A stretch of 64,000 nucleotides of DNA from Treponema sp. (GCA_031276295.1 JAISNI010000052.1:17566-81565), one strand, 5' to 3'. Shown: positions 50,882 to 61,449, counted from the stretch's first letter. Notes: a model not told the origin generated them from the letters alone. Program-made: numbers and translations.

Positions 50882-53800
50882 ATGCTGTATCCTCAGAGAG
50901 AACAGGCTTTGACGCCGGAGCGGTTTAGGAATCCTTCCGCCGAATACCGGGGAGCGCCGTTTTGGGCGTGGAATAACAAGCTGGACAAAAAAGAACTGAT
51001 CTGGCAGATCGAGCAGCTTAAAAAGCTCGGTTACGGCGGCTTCCACATGCATGTGCGTACCGGTATGGCAACCGCGTATTTAAGCGATGAATATATGGCT
51101 GTTGTGGCCGCCTGTGTGGAAAAGGCCAGGGAAGAGAAGATGCTTGCCTGGCTATACGATGAAGACCGGTGGCCTTCGGGCGCCGCGGGCGGGCTTGTAA
51201 CGCGGCATCCCCAATACCGGATCCGGCACCTGCTTGTAACGCGGACGCCGTACAACGCCGGAAGAAAGCCGGCGGCAGAACAGCGCTCACGGGTTTCATC
51301 GGGGCGTACCGAAAACGGGGAACTCCTGGCGGTGTTCGATATAAGGCTGGATGACAACGGGGACCTTGAGTCCTATAAACGTATCGGGGAAAAGGATACG
51401 GCCGGCGGAATAAAACTCTACGCATACGTCGAGACCGCCCTGCCGAACCCCTGGTTCAACAATCAAACCTACGTGAATACCCTGGACCCGGCGGCCATTC
51501 AGGAATTTATCCGCGTAACCTACGAGCGTTATGATCAGTATTTCGCAAAGGATTTTGGCGGGATAATTCCGGCTATTTTCACCGACGAACCTCAGTTTTC
51601 CCAGAAGGGAACCCTCAATTTTGCCCACGAGGATAAGGATGTTACCCTGCCTTGGACTATGGATATAGCCGAAACCTACAAGGCCGCCTACAACGGGGAA
51701 AGCCTTATCGACGGACTGCCGGAACTGCTCTGGGACCTTCCGGCGGGCGCGGTTTCCCCTATCCGCTACCATTACCACGATCATATAGCCGAGCGTTTTG
51801 CATCGGCCTTTGCGGATCAGTGCGGCGCCTGGTGCGCGCGGCACGGGTTCATGCTGACCGGCCACATGATGGAAGAGCCGACGCTGGAAAGCCAAACCCA
51901 CGCACTGGGGGAAGCGATGCGGTCCTACCGGTCATTCCAGTTCCCCGGAATCGACATACTCTGCGACCGTCATGAATTTACCACCGCAAAACAGGCGCAG
52001 TCTGCGGCCCGACAGTACGGCGCGGGCGGGGTGCTTTCGGAACTCTACGGGGTAACAAACTGGGATTTTGATTTCCGCCATCACAAACTCCAGGGAGACT
52101 GGCAGGCGGCGCTGGGCGTTACCGTGCGGGTGCCCCACCTTTCCTGGGTATCCATGAACGGCGAAGCCAAACGGGATTACCCCGCTACCTTCAATTACCA
52201 GTCCCCCTGGTACGAGAAGTATCCCTATGTGGAGGATCACTTTGCGCGGGTTGCGTTGGTACTGACCAGGGGCAAGGCCGTTTGCCGTGTGGGTGTAATC
52301 CACCCTATCGAAAGCTACTGGCTGCACTGGGGTACGCGGGAAAATACCGCGTCCGTGCGGGAGGAGATGGACCAGAACTTCCTGCGGCTCTGCGATTGGC
52401 TTCTGCGCGGGCTTATAGATTTTGACTATATTTGCGAATCTACCCTGCCCGATCAATGCGATTTTGAAAAGATAAGCGCCGCGGGCTTCCCCGTAGGGGA
52501 AATGCGTTACGAGGTGATCCTTGTCCCTGCCCTGGAAACGATCCGTGAAACTACCCTTAAACGCATCGAGACCTTCCGTAACGCCGGCGGGCGTGTTCTC
52601 TTCCTGGGAGAAGCGCCCCGGTATCTTGACGCATACGAAAACGACGGGGGGAGAAAGCTCTGGGAACGCAGCGAGCGGTGCGGGTTTGAGCGGCTGCCGC
52701 TTCTGAGAGCGCTCAAGGGTGTCCGCGACTTGGAGATACGGGACAGCTCAGGCGGGGAGGCTCAGGGGCTTCTGTACCAACTGCGGGAAGAGGCGGCCTC
52801 TGCGGATACCGGCTCATCCGGGCCCGTCCGCTGGCTCTTCATTGCCCACGCGGATAACCCCGTCAACCCCGATCTGCCCGCGGGGGATCTTATCAGGATA
52901 AGGCTCCGGGGCGAATGGGCGGCGTCCCTCTACAATACGATAAACGGGGAGATCAGCCCCCTTCCGGTGAAAACCGATACGGGCTGGACGGTCATCACCT
53001 GTCCCTTCTACGAGCACGACAGCCTCCTCTTTAAACTGGACAAATCCGAACCGGTAAGCGCCCCTGCAACGCCGAAGCCGCCCGCTTCCGATATAGGAAT
53101 CAAAGATCGCGGCGCCGCGGTCGGGGAGCGGCCCTGTACACGTTTTATCGGGCCCGTACCGGTTACCCTCCACGAGCCGAATGTCCTTCTCCTTGATATG
53201 GCCGAATATGCCCTGGATAACGAAACCTATAGACCTCTGGAGGAGATTTTACGGATCGATACTATACTCAGGCATGAACTCGGCTGGCCGGCCAGAGGGG
53301 ATGCCTTTGCCCAGCCCTGGGTAGAAAAGGACGAATCGACCCCGCATACGCTCAGGCTGCGCTACTGTTTTGACAGCGAAGCTGCCGTCCAGGGCGCGGA
53401 ACTGGCCCTTGAAAACGCCGCATCGACCGGAGTAACGTTAAATTCCCAAAGCGCGGGCGCGGTGGACGGCTGGTATGTAGATAAGTGTATCGGTAAGGTG
53501 AAACTGCCTGAAATTAAGAGAGGCCGTAATACCCTTGAACTCAAGATGCCTTACGGACGCAAGATCGATGTGGAAGCGGCCTACCTGCTCGGAAATTTTG
53601 GGGTACGGACGGCAGGAGTCTGCTCAACCCTGACGGAGCCGGCGGCCTCCCTCGGTTTTGGGGACATCACGCGGCAGGGGCTTCCCTTCTACGGCGGCAA
53701 TCTGAGCTACCACCTGGAAGCGGAAAGCCGCGGCGGAGAAATGACCATCACCGTAAGCTCTTACCGCGGGCATCTTTTAAGCGTGAGCGTAGACGGCAGG

Positions 53801-54049
53801 GATCAGGGAATCATCGCCTACTCACCCTATAGACTCGCCGTTAGGGGACTTGCCGATGGTCTTCATAGAGTAGACATTGTCTATTACGGCAGCAGGATCA
53901 ACACCTTCGGCCAGCTCCACGCCAATGTTCGGGACGAAGGCCACTGGTGGGGGCCCAATTCCTGGCGTTCGACAGGTCCGGCCTGGACCTATGAGTACCG
54001 GCTCTGGCCCCAGGGCGTGCTTAAATCGCCTGAAATTGTATCATTGTAA
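50882..54049 (+). CDS. Large glycoside hydrolase-like protein (GH106/alpha-L-rhamnosidase-like architecture suspected)
   Basis: 'APFWAWNNKLDKKELIWQIEQLKKLGYGGFHMHVRTG' and 'GIIPAIFTDEPQF'; C-terminal beta-sandwich-like 'YHLEAESRGGEMTITVSSYRGHLLSVSVDGRDQGIIAYSPYRLAV'. Confidence 0.65.
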   Translation: MLYPQREQALTPERFRNPSAEYRGAPFWAWNNKLDKKELIWQIEQLKKLGYGGFHMHVRTGMATAYLSDEYMAVVAACVEKAREEKMLAWLYDEDRWPSGAAGGLVTRHPQYRIRHLLVTRTPYNAGRKPAAEQRSRVSSGRTENGELLAVFDIRLDDNGDLESYKRIGEKDTAGGIKLYAYVETALPNPWFNNQTYVNTLDPAAIQEFIRVTYERYDQYFAKDFGGIIPAIFTDEPQFSQKGTLNFAHEDKDVTLPWTMDIAETYKAAYNGESLIDGLPELLWDLPAGAVSPIRYHYHDHIAERFASAFADQCGAWCARHGFMLTGHMMEEPTLESQTHALGEAMRSYRSFQFPGIDILCDRHEFTTAKQAQSAARQYGAGGVLSELYGVTNWDFDFRHHKLQGDWQAALGVTVRVPHLSWVSMNGEAKRDYPATFNYQSPWYEKYPYVEDHFARVALVLTRGKAVCRVGVIHPIESYWLHWGTRENTASVREEMDQNFLRLCDWLLRGLIDFDYICESTLPDQCDFEKISAAGFPVGEMRYEVILVPALETIRETTLKRIETFRNAGGRVLFLGEAPRYLDAYENDGGRKLWERSERCGFERLPLLRALKGVRDLEIRDSSGGEAQGLLYQLREEAASADTGSSGPVRWLFIAHADNPVNPDLPAGDLIRIRLRGEWAASLYNTINGEISPLPVKTDTGWTVITCPFYEHDSLLFKLDKSEPVSAPATPKPPASDIGIKDRGAAVGERPCTRFIGPVPVTLHEPNVLLLDMAEYALDNETYRPLEEILRIDTILRHELGWPARGDAFAQPWVEKDESTPHTLRLRYCFDSEAAVQGAELALENAASTGVTLNSQSAGAVDGWYVDKCIGKVKLPEIKRGRNTLELKMPYGRKIDVEAAYLLGNFGVRTAGVCSTLTEPAASLGFGDITRQGLPFYGGNLSYHLEAESRGGEMTITVSSYRGHLLSVSVDGRDQGIIAYSPYRLAVRGLADGLHRVDIVYYGSRINTFGQLHANVRDEGHWWGPNSWRSTGPAWTYEYRLWPQGVLKSPEIVSL

Positions 54050-54259
54050 TTAAAAATGGAGGGGGCGGTTTCCGGAATTGGGATTCGCCCTCACTTACTA
54101 AAGCCCTACCACACCGGCGGGAGGCGCGGGTAAACGCGTTGGCGAAATTATACTAAGGGAACAACCGTGTCCTGACGTGTACGGTATAACATCAATGGTT
54201 TGAACGTAAAGTTGGGGTCTCTAAACTGCCCCTAGTATCCGGGTACAACTTCTTTTCGG

Positions 54260-54860
54260 GTGTAATCAGGCGGCCGGGGCCTGCCGTACCTGGGTAAGCC
54301 AGAGACCGCTTTCCGCCTTTGCTCGCGGGGTCAGCAGCTTTTGGGCATTGTGTTCATCCCACATCATACCTGGCTGCCGGGGTACTTGCGGTGTCCCTTG
54401 GCGCTGATACTCGTCCGTTTCCCCGGATATATCGCCTGTAACCCTGCCCGCCTCATGATCCGCCGCACCTGTTTCTCCGTTACCTCTGTCCCCATCCTCA
54501 CCAGTTCCCGAAAAACTTTCCGGTAGCCGTAAAACGGGATTTCCTCCACTACGGCGCATATCTTTTTCAGCAGTTCAAGTTCTTGTTCGTCCTCCTTTTC
54601 TTCAGGCTGGTAATAATAGGCCGAGCGGCTGATACCCACGAAGTTTCCTTCCCTGATTTTTCAAAGATCGATACGGCGTTTTCCAGAAGCAGTGTTTTCC
54701 ACTGTCTGACCAGGTTTGGATGAACGCCGTAGGTGATTGCGATTTTCTGGAGCGTTTTCCCGCCGCGGAGGGCTTCCAGGGCAATTTTTGCCTTAAACGC
54801 CTTGTCATAAGTCTTTCTCATAGGTGGTCCTTCCTTTGCCCTTCGGAACTGCCGGTCCAC
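54260..54860 (-). mobile_element. Decayed IS3-family insertion sequence (orfA plus frameshifted/truncated orfB)
   Basis: orfA 'MRKTYDKAFKAKIALEALRGGKTLQKIAITYGVHPNLVRQWKTLLLENA'; orfB fragment 'MGISRSAYYYQPEEKEDEQELELLKKICAVVEEIPFYGYRKVFRELVRMGTEVTEKQVRRIMRRAGLQAIYPGKRT'; catalytic rve domain absent. Confidence 0.85.
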
Positions 54861-55002
54861 TTTATTGTATCATTTTTTTGTCTTAGTCCTTGGGCTCATT
54901 ATACTGTTACCCTGCCTGTTGCTGCATCTATATTGTCTTAACGCTGATTTTTTTCTATAATATCCCCTATATTTTATGATGAACCTCATCTAAAGGAAGT
55001 TT

Positions 55003-55551
55003 ATGCAGGATAATCTGAAACAGATTCCAGGAAGGATCAAAGAGTTGCGGGAGGTTTTAGAAATAAGCCTTATTGATATGGCTAAGGATATAGGGCTTCC
55101 CTACGAGACCTATGCCGGATACGAATCGGGCGCGTTGGATATACCTATCAGTGTACTCTACAGTATTTCAAACCGCTTGGGTACGGATGCAACCGTACTG
55201 CTTACCGGTGAAGACCCAAAAATGGATACCGCCAGCGTATGCAGGCGGGACAAGGGTGTAAGGGTTGAGCGGTTCCCCGGCTATGAATTTACCAGCCTGG
55301 CTTATAATTTTAAAGACAGGACCATGGAGCCCCTTATGGTGTACCTCGATCCGACGCAGGAACCGGCGCCCCTTGTAATACATTCGGGGCAGGAATTCAA
55401 CTTTGTCGTGGAAGGATCGGTAAGGGTAAAGATTGATAAACGGGAGTATATCCTCAATACAGGGGATTCCATCTATTTTAACGCACGGCTTCCCCACGGG
55501 CAGAGCGCGGTCGGCGTTCCTTCAAAATTTATAACGGTAATACAGGAATAA
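55003..55551 (+). CDS. XRE-cupin family transcriptional regulator
   Basis: HTH 'RIKELREVLEISLIDMAKDIGLPYETYAGYESGALDIPISVLYSISNRLG' plus C-term cupin 'HSGQEFNFVVEGSVRVKIDKREYILNTGDSIYFNARLPHGQSA'. Confidence 0.9.
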   Translation: MQDNLKQIPGRIKELREVLEISLIDMAKDIGLPYETYAGYESGALDIPISVLYSISNRLGTDATVLLTGEDPKMDTASVCRRDKGVRVERFPGYEFTSLAYNFKDRTMEPLMVYLDPTQEPAPLVIHSGQEFNFVVEGSVRVKIDKREYILNTGDSIYFNARLPHGQSAVGVPSKFITVIQE

Positions 55552-55558
55552 TTGAACC

Positions 55559-57259
55559 ATGAATGAAATTCTATCGCGTTACTGTCCCCGTATCGAATTT
55601 GAGAACTATGAGGATTTTTTCGGGAACTATCGCTGCACCGTGCCGGCCGATTTTAACTTTGCATTTGATGTAGTCGATGAATGGGCGCGGATACAGCCGG
55701 ACAAGCAGGCCCTCCTCTGGACTAACGATACGGGGGAGATGCAATCTTTTACCTTTGCCGATATGAAGCGTCTGAGCTGCAAGGCGGCCAACGTACTGCT
55801 ATCCCTAGGTATAGGAAAGGGCGATGTGGTCATGCTGATCCTCAAGCAGCGCCCTGAAGTGTGGATCCTCCTGACGGCGCTGATGAAGATAGGGGCCGTA
55901 GCCATTCCGGGGACGTACCAGCTTACCGCAAAGGACCTTGTGTACCGCTGCACCATAGCCGATGTAAAGATGCTTATCTCGGTTGATGACGCCGATCTGC
56001 TTGAGAATATCAAAACGGCGCGTGTGCAATGCCCGCACCTTGAAAAAATTGCCCTGGTCGGTGCGGGCCGTGCCGAATCCAATGGTTTTATCGATATGCG
56101 TGCGGCCATAGAGCAGGCTTCCGATCAATTTTACGCTCCAACAGGCGATAAGGCCGTAAAGCTGAACGATCCTATGCTGATATACTTTTCCTCCGGTACA
56201 ACCGGAATGCCCAAGATGGTTCTGCACAATTACAGTCTGCCCCTGGGACATATAGTTACGGCCAAGTATTGGCAGTGTGTTGAAGACGGCAAGGTTCACA
56301 TGACTCAGACCGATTCCGGCTGGGCCAAATTCGCCTGGGGGAAGATATACGGTCAGTGGATATGCGGCGCGGCCATAGGCGCATACGACACGGAGAAGTT
56401 TACCCCCCACGGGCTCCTCGAAGCCATTCAGCGCCTGCGTCCCGCTACGTTCTGCGCGCCTGCGACTATATTCCGCTATCTTATAAAAGAAGACCTTTCG
56501 GCATATGATTTCAGCTTTATCAAGCATACCTCGGTTGCGGGGGAGCCTTTAAGCCCGGAAGTCTACAACAAGATCAGAGAGATGACCGGCCTTGAGATAC
56601 GGGAAGGCTTCGGCCAGTCGGAAAGTTCGGTGTTGGCGGCCTGCTTCAAATGGCTGCCGGTCAAGCCCGGTTCTATGGGCAAGCCCGCGCCGCTTTTCGG
56701 CCTTAACCTTCTGGACGAAAACGGCGAGGTCTGCGACGACGGTATCGTCGGAACCATCAGCATTACCGGCGCGGGTGAGAATATGTACGGCGCTTCTTAT
56801 GACGTACTGCCGGGCCTCTTCCGCGGCTACTGGAAGGATGAGGAGATTACCCGCGATGTCTGGCATGACGGGGTGTACCGTACCGGCGACATGGCCTGGC
56901 ATGACGGCGACGGCTATTACTGGTTTGTAGGCCGCAACGATGATGTGATCAAGTGTTCAGGCTACCGTATAGGCCCCTTCGAGGTAGAAAGCGCCCTTAT
57001 GGAGCATCCTTCCGTGCTGGAATGTGCGGTTACCGCGGCCCCCGACCCCATGCGGGGGCAGGTAGTTAAGGCGACCGTAGTCCTCTCCCGCGGCTTTGAG
57101 CCGTCGGACGAGTTGAAACGGGAATTGCAGAATCACGTTAAGCGGGTTACGGCGCCCTACAAGTACCCCCGCGTTGTCGAATTTGTAGCGGAATTGCCTA
57201 AAACCATCAGCGGCAAGATACAGAGGAACGTGATACGCAAACGGGACGAAACCCGCTGA
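55559..57259 (+). CDS. AMP-forming acyl-CoA synthetase
   Basis: 'MLIYFSSGTTGMPKMVLHNY', 'REGFGQSESSVLAACF', 'YRTGDMAWHDGDGYYWFVGRNDDVIKCSGYRIGPFEVESAL', 'PKTISGKIQRNVIR'. Confidence 0.93.
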   Translation: MNEILSRYCPRIEFENYEDFFGNYRCTVPADFNFAFDVVDEWARIQPDKQALLWTNDTGEMQSFTFADMKRLSCKAANVLLSLGIGKGDVVMLILKQRPEVWILLTALMKIGAVAIPGTYQLTAKDLVYRCTIADVKMLISVDDADLLENIKTARVQCPHLEKIALVGAGRAESNGFIDMRAAIEQASDQFYAPTGDKAVKLNDPMLIYFSSGTTGMPKMVLHNYSLPLGHIVTAKYWQCVEDGKVHMTQTDSGWAKFAWGKIYGQWICGAAIGAYDTEKFTPHGLLEAIQRLRPATFCAPATIFRYLIKEDLSAYDFSFIKHTSVAGEPLSPEVYNKIREMTGLEIREGFGQSESSVLAACFKWLPVKPGSMGKPAPLFGLNLLDENGEVCDDGIVGTISITGAGENMYGASYDVLPGLFRGYWKDEEITRDVWHDGVYRTGDMAWHDGDGYYWFVGRNDDVIKCSGYRIGPFEVESALMEHPSVLECAVTAAPDPMRGQVVKATVVLSRGFEPSDELKRELQNHVKRVTAPYKYPRVVEFVAELPKTISGKIQRNVIRKRDETR

Positions 57260-57299
57260 GCGCCTCTCTAGCAGCCTGTTGCGCTGAAGTGCAACAGGA

Positions 57300-58121
57300 C
57301 TAGCCTATCTCGGTTGAACGCCGCCAGGCCGCGTGTACGGCGTTGATCACCGTGCCCCTGAATGCGCCGTTTTCCAGCGCGGCCAGCCCCTCGATGGTCG
57401 TCCCCGCCGGGGATGTTACCATGTCCTTGAGTTCTCCCGGATGCCTGCCGGTCTCCAGTACCATTGCCGCCGAACCCAACACCGTCTGAGCCGCGTATCT
57501 GAGGGCCTTGTCCCGGGGCAGGCCGGCGCGGACGCCGCCGTCGGCAAGGGCTTCGATGAAGAGGTAGACAAAGGCCGGCCCCGACCCTGAAAGGCCGGTA
57601 ACCGCGTCCATGTACTTTTCTTCAACATGATCCACGGTTCCGGCGGCCTCAAGCAGCTTTTCTATGCGGGTAATATCTTCCGCTGGTGTTTCCGGCGTTG
57701 CGCAGAGCGCTATCATTCCCGCCGATACAAGCGCCGGAGTATTGGGCATGATTCGTATCACACTCTGAGACGGGCTTTCAAGGGCCGCGCGTATCTTCCC
57801 CAGGGACCAGCCGGCAGCCATAGAAACCAGCACCCCAGGTTGGGACCGGAGCCGCCCCTTGAGGATGGGAGCTATTTCGGCAAGCACGGCCGGCAAGACC
57901 TGGGGTTTTACCGCAAGAAAGATGTACCGCGCATTTTCGGCTGCCTCGATGTTTGATCCGTACCGTGTTGCGCCCAGGGACTGCGCAAGGGCCTGCGCCT
58001 TGGGCATGGCTGCGTCGGTAAAGCCTATGTTTTCACCGCCTGCTATTTTGGCGGCGCTTTTCATCAGGGCCCCGCCCATATTCCCGCTGCCTATGCAGGC
58101 AATTAAAGGGTATTTATCCAC
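57300..58121 (-). CDS. proC: Pyrroline-5-carboxylate reductase
   Basis: 'IACIGSGNMGGALMKSAAK', 'SVIRIMPNTPALVSAGMIALC', 'VTGLSGSGPAFVYLFIEALADGGVRAGLPRDKALRYAAQTVLGSA'. Confidence 0.95.
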   Translation of the reverse strand: MDKYPLIACIGSGNMGGALMKSAAKIAGGENIGFTDAAMPKAQALAQSLGATRYGSNIEAAENARYIFLAVKPQVLPAVLAEIAPILKGRLRSQPGVLVSMAAGWSLGKIRAALESPSQSVIRIMPNTPALVSAGMIALCATPETPAEDITRIEKLLEAAGTVDHVEEKYMDAVTGLSGSGPAFVYLFIEALADGGVRAGLPRDKALRYAAQTVLGSAAMVLETGRHPGELKDMVTSPAGTTIEGLAALENGAFRGTVINAVHAAWRRSTEIG

Positions 58122-58164
58122 CGTGTTACCTTCCTCTTAGTATTGCTTGCTATTTCATCATTGC

Positions 58165-59592
58165 TTAGCCGATATTTCCCTGTGTTCCTTCACCGCTAAC
58201 CGCTATAGGATACTCGCCGGTAAAGCAGCCCAAACAGTAACCCGGCTTATCGGAGTCTTTCATAGCCCCGCAGTCCTGCCGATAGAGGGAATCGAGGAGT
58301 CCATCTACCGAGATAAAGGCCAGGCTGTCCGCGCCCAGCGATTTACAGAGTTCGTCAACGCTGTTTACATTGCTGATAAGATCGCGGCGGTGAGGCGTAT
58401 CTATGCCGAAATAGCAGGGAAAACGTACCGGCGGGGAGCACACCCGGATATGCACTTCCCTGGCGCCTGCCCGTTTCAGAATGGACACCAACCGGCGGCT
58501 GGTGGTCCCCCTTACGATAGAATCGTCAATAAGGACCACCCGTTTATCCTGAACTTCGCTTGCAACGACATTGTGTTTGACCGAAACCGCTTTTTCCCGC
58601 ATATCCTGATTGGGGGCAATAAAGGTCCTGCCTACATACTTGCTTTTAACTATGCCCATGCCGAAAGGCGTACCTGTTGAACGACCGTATCCTATGGCGG
58701 CCGGAATGCCGGAATCGGGAACGCCTATGACCAGGTCCGCCGCTACTCCCGATTCCCTTCCCAGGATCTCCCCCGCGCGGATGCGCGATCCGTATACATC
58801 AACCTTGTCTATAATGCTGTCCGGCCTTGCAAAGTAGACATACTCAAAGGCGCAGGTTGCCCGCCGGGTTTTTTCGCTGAAACTGAAGGATAGTACCTCC
58901 TCCGTATTGATGATGATGAGTTCCCCGGGCTCTATATCGCGGATAAATTCCCCGCCTACCGCATCAATGGCGCAGGATTCGCTTGCCAGTATCCACGATT
59001 CCCCCAGCTTGCCAAAGCAGAGCGGACGTATCCCGTTGGGGTCCCGCGCACCGACCAGGGCATCGCCGGTTAGCACCACGAGGGCGTAGGAGCCCTTGAT
59101 AACTTTAAGCGTGTCGGTCAGCGCTCTCTCAATACCCTTCCGGTAATTCTTTGCGATAAGATTGACTATCACTTCACTGTCGCTGGAAGAAGTAAAACCA
59201 ATCCCCGCATCCTCCAGCAGTTCGCGCATTACATCGGCATTGGTCAGTGTGCCGTTATGGGCAACCGCGATAGACCCCAGCTTGGAGCGGCTTACAAAGG
59301 GCTGTGCGTTTTCTATGCAGCTTGAACCGGCGGTAGGATACCGCACATGCCCCACTGCGGCGGAACCTCTAATCAGGGAAAGGCTCACGGGATTAAAGAT
59401 TTCCCCCACCAGGCCCATTCCCTTGCGACATTCGATACTGCGATCATGCGCCGCGGCAATCCCCGCGCTTTCCTGACCGCGGTGCTGTAGGGAAAAGAGC
59501 CCGTAGTACACCAGGGGCGCTACATCCCTGTTTCCATCGGTATCAAAAATGCCAAAAACGCCGCATTCCTCGTGAAGTTTATCATCGCTCAT
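58165..59592 (-). CDS. purF: Amidophosphoribosyltransferase
   Basis: 'ECGVFGIFDTDGNRDVAPLVYYGLFSLQHRGQESAGIA', 'KRVVLIDDSIVRGTTSRRLVSILKRAGAREVHIRVCSPP'. Confidence 0.96.
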   Translation of the reverse strand: MSDDKLHEECGVFGIFDTDGNRDVAPLVYYGLFSLQHRGQESAGIAAAHDRSIECRKGMGLVGEIFNPVSLSLIRGSAAVGHVRYPTAGSSCIENAQPFVSRSKLGSIAVAHNGTLTNADVMRELLEDAGIGFTSSSDSEVIVNLIAKNYRKGIERALTDTLKVIKGSYALVVLTGDALVGARDPNGIRPLCFGKLGESWILASESCAIDAVGGEFIRDIEPGELIIINTEEVLSFSFSEKTRRATCAFEYVYFARPDSIIDKVDVYGSRIRAGEILGRESGVAADLVIGVPDSGIPAAIGYGRSTGTPFGMGIVKSKYVGRTFIAPNQDMREKAVSVKHNVVASEVQDKRVVLIDDSIVRGTTSRRLVSILKRAGAREVHIRVCSPPVRFPCYFGIDTPHRRDLISNVNSVDELCKSLGADSLAFISVDGLLDSLYRQDCGAMKDSDKPGYCLGCFTGEYPIAVSGEGTQGNIG

Positions 59593-59671
59593 TTAAACCT
59601 GCCTGCTTTCATAAACGGCGTGGGCCGGGTACCAACAGAATCCATAAAAACGCCCGCCATTTCCGATCCTG

Positions 59672-60427
59672 TCAGCCATTTAGCCGGTGCAGAATCTCGC
59701 TATAAGCCTCTTTGACGCTTCCCAGGTCGCGGCGGAAGCGATCCTTGTCGAGCTTTTCGTTGGTCTTTGCATCCCAGAACCGGCAGGTATCCGGAGAAAT
59801 TTCATCGGCTAAAACCAGCTTTCCGTCAGGGGTTCTGCCGAATTCAAGTTTAAAGTCTATAAGCCGTATCCCCCGTTTAAGGAAAAAGGCGGAGAGCGTT
59901 TCGTTTATCTTAAAGGTAAGGCCTTTGATCTCTTGGATTTCCTCAAAGGTGGAGGCGCCTATTGCAACCGCGTGGTAGTCGTTGATAAGGGGATCGCCCA
60001 GAGCGTCGTCTTTATAAGAAAGTTCAAAAACCGTCGTCTTTAAAGCCGTTCCCTCGGCCAGTCCCAACCGCTTTGCCATAGACCCCGCGGCAACATTGCG
60101 GACTATCACTTCCAGGGGGATTATCTTCACCTTTTTGCACAGCATATCCCTGTCGGAGATACGCGAAATAAAATGCGTGGGCACACCGGATTGCTCCAGC
60201 AATTCAAAAAGGCCGGAAGCTATCTTGTTGTTCATTATCCCCTTGTCTTCAATCTGCCCCTTCTTTTCCCCGTTGAATGCGGTGGCATCATCCTTGTAAT
60301 GGATGATCACCGTATCGTTTGCTATGTCTTGACCGGCAGCGGCAAATACCTTCTTTGCCTTACCCTCGTAAAGCTGCCGTCCTTTTTGCACCGCGCTTGT
60401 ATCGTTGTTTTCTTCCCTGCTGCTCAT
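59672..60427 (-). CDS. purC: Phosphoribosylaminoimidazole-succinocarboxamide synthase
   Basis: '[11 protein letters not shown]', '[42 protein letters not shown]', '[15 protein letters not shown]'. Confidence 0.95.
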   Translation of the reverse strand: MSSREENNDTSAVQKGRQLYEGKAKKVFAAAGQDIANDTVIIHYKDDATAFNGEKKGQIEDKGIMNNKIASGLFELLEQSGVPTHFISRISDRDMLCKKVKIIPLEVIVRNVAAGSMAKRLGLAEGTALKTTVFELSYKDDALGDPLINDYHAVAIGASTFEEIQEIKGLTFKINETLSAFFLKRGIRLIDFKLEFGRTPDGKLVLADEISPDTCRFWDAKTNEKLDKDRFRRDLGSVKEAYSEILHRLNG

Positions 60428-60444
60428 CTTGTCCCTTCTTTGAT

Positions 60445-60948
60445 TTAAAGATCCATAAACCAATCATCGGGCAGTTGGTTTTCCCTGGTAAAATCGGCCT
60501 TCATGGTGTTCCGAAATGCGCTTAAACCTTCCTTTAGCTTTGGATATTTAAGAGAAAGTATCTCCACCGCAAGGTAAGCGGCGTTGGCTGCGTTATTCAC
60601 CCCTACGGCGGCTACCGGTATGGGCCCCGGCATCTGGACGATAGAAAAAAGCGCGTCAAGCCCCCCAAGCCCCCCAAGCCCGCCGGACGCTATAGGCACG
60701 CCTATGACCGGCAGCGCGGTAAGGCTTGCAACCACCCCCGGCAGGTGGGCCGCAAGCCCTGCCCCCGCGATGATAAGCTCGCACCCCCCGGCTTCAAGAT
60801 GTTCTATGGTTTCCTTCAGCAACTGCGGCGTGCGGTGTGCGGAGATCACCTGCGCTGAAAAATCCACGCCGAAACTCCGCAGTACCTCCGCCGCCTTTTT
60901 CATAACCGGCTTGTCGGAAAGGGAACCGAAAATAATGGCAACTTTCAT
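60445..60948 (-). CDS. purE: N5-carboxyaminoimidazole ribonucleotide mutase
   Basis: '[40 protein letters not shown]', '[27 protein letters not shown]...[11 protein letters not shown]'. Confidence 0.94.
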   Translation of the reverse strand: MKVAIIFGSLSDKPVMKKAAEVLRSFGVDFSAQVISAHRTPQLLKETIEHLEAGGCELIIAGAGLAAHLPGVVASLTALPVIGVPIASGGLGGLGGLDALFSIVQMPGPIPVAAVGVNNAANAAYLAVEILSLKYPKLKEGLSAFRNTMKADFTRENQLPDDWFMDL

Positions 60949-61149
60949 ACCTCAAAATACCATTTTAGCAGGGGGTCGCGCAAGGGGGCGCACATTGTTG
61001 TAACGCAAGGGCTCCAGACGCCCGTATTTCTCTTGACATTATTTACAGACTGGATATAATAGTGTCTATGCAAACTTCAAAAGTTGCCGCCAACGTCTTT
61101 TTGCGCCTTGTATTCGCTCCGCCGGGGCCTTGCCGTATAAAAACGTTTG

Positions 61150-61169
61150 CCCCCCCCCCCCCCCCCCCC
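61150..61169. repeat. Poly-C tract, (C)20
   Basis: Twenty uninterrupted C residues. Confidence 0.85.
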
Positions 61170-61220
61170 GCGCAGTATATAGCATAGATTTACTACACCA
61201 TACCCCATATAAAGCGCATG

Positions 61221-61388
61221 ACTCATCCGCCCCGGAGTTGAGGTCATTCTCCCCGGAAAATGGGTCATTCTCTCTGGAGAATGTGCCGTTCTCCCCGGAG
61301 ATTGGGCCATTCTCCCTGGAGATTGGGTCATCCGCCCCGGAGCATGAGTTATTCCCCCCGGAGAATGCGCCGTTCTCCCCGGCGTTTA
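61221..61388. repeat. Eight tandem degenerate 21-bp repeats with palindromic core
   Basis: Consecutive 21-nt units such as ggtcattctccccggaaaatg / ggtcattctctctggagaatg / tgccgttctccccggagattg; most contain near-palindromic CATTCTCCCCGGAGAATG. Confidence 0.85.
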
Positions 61389-61449
61389 ACGTGTTTGCCG
61401 GAGCCTGCGGGCTCTACACTATAACCAACACCATACAGGAGGTAAGACT

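Noticed and set aside
61221-61388. Possible CRISPR array
   Set aside because: Units are directly adjacent 21-mers with no unique spacers and no cas genes were found in the window.
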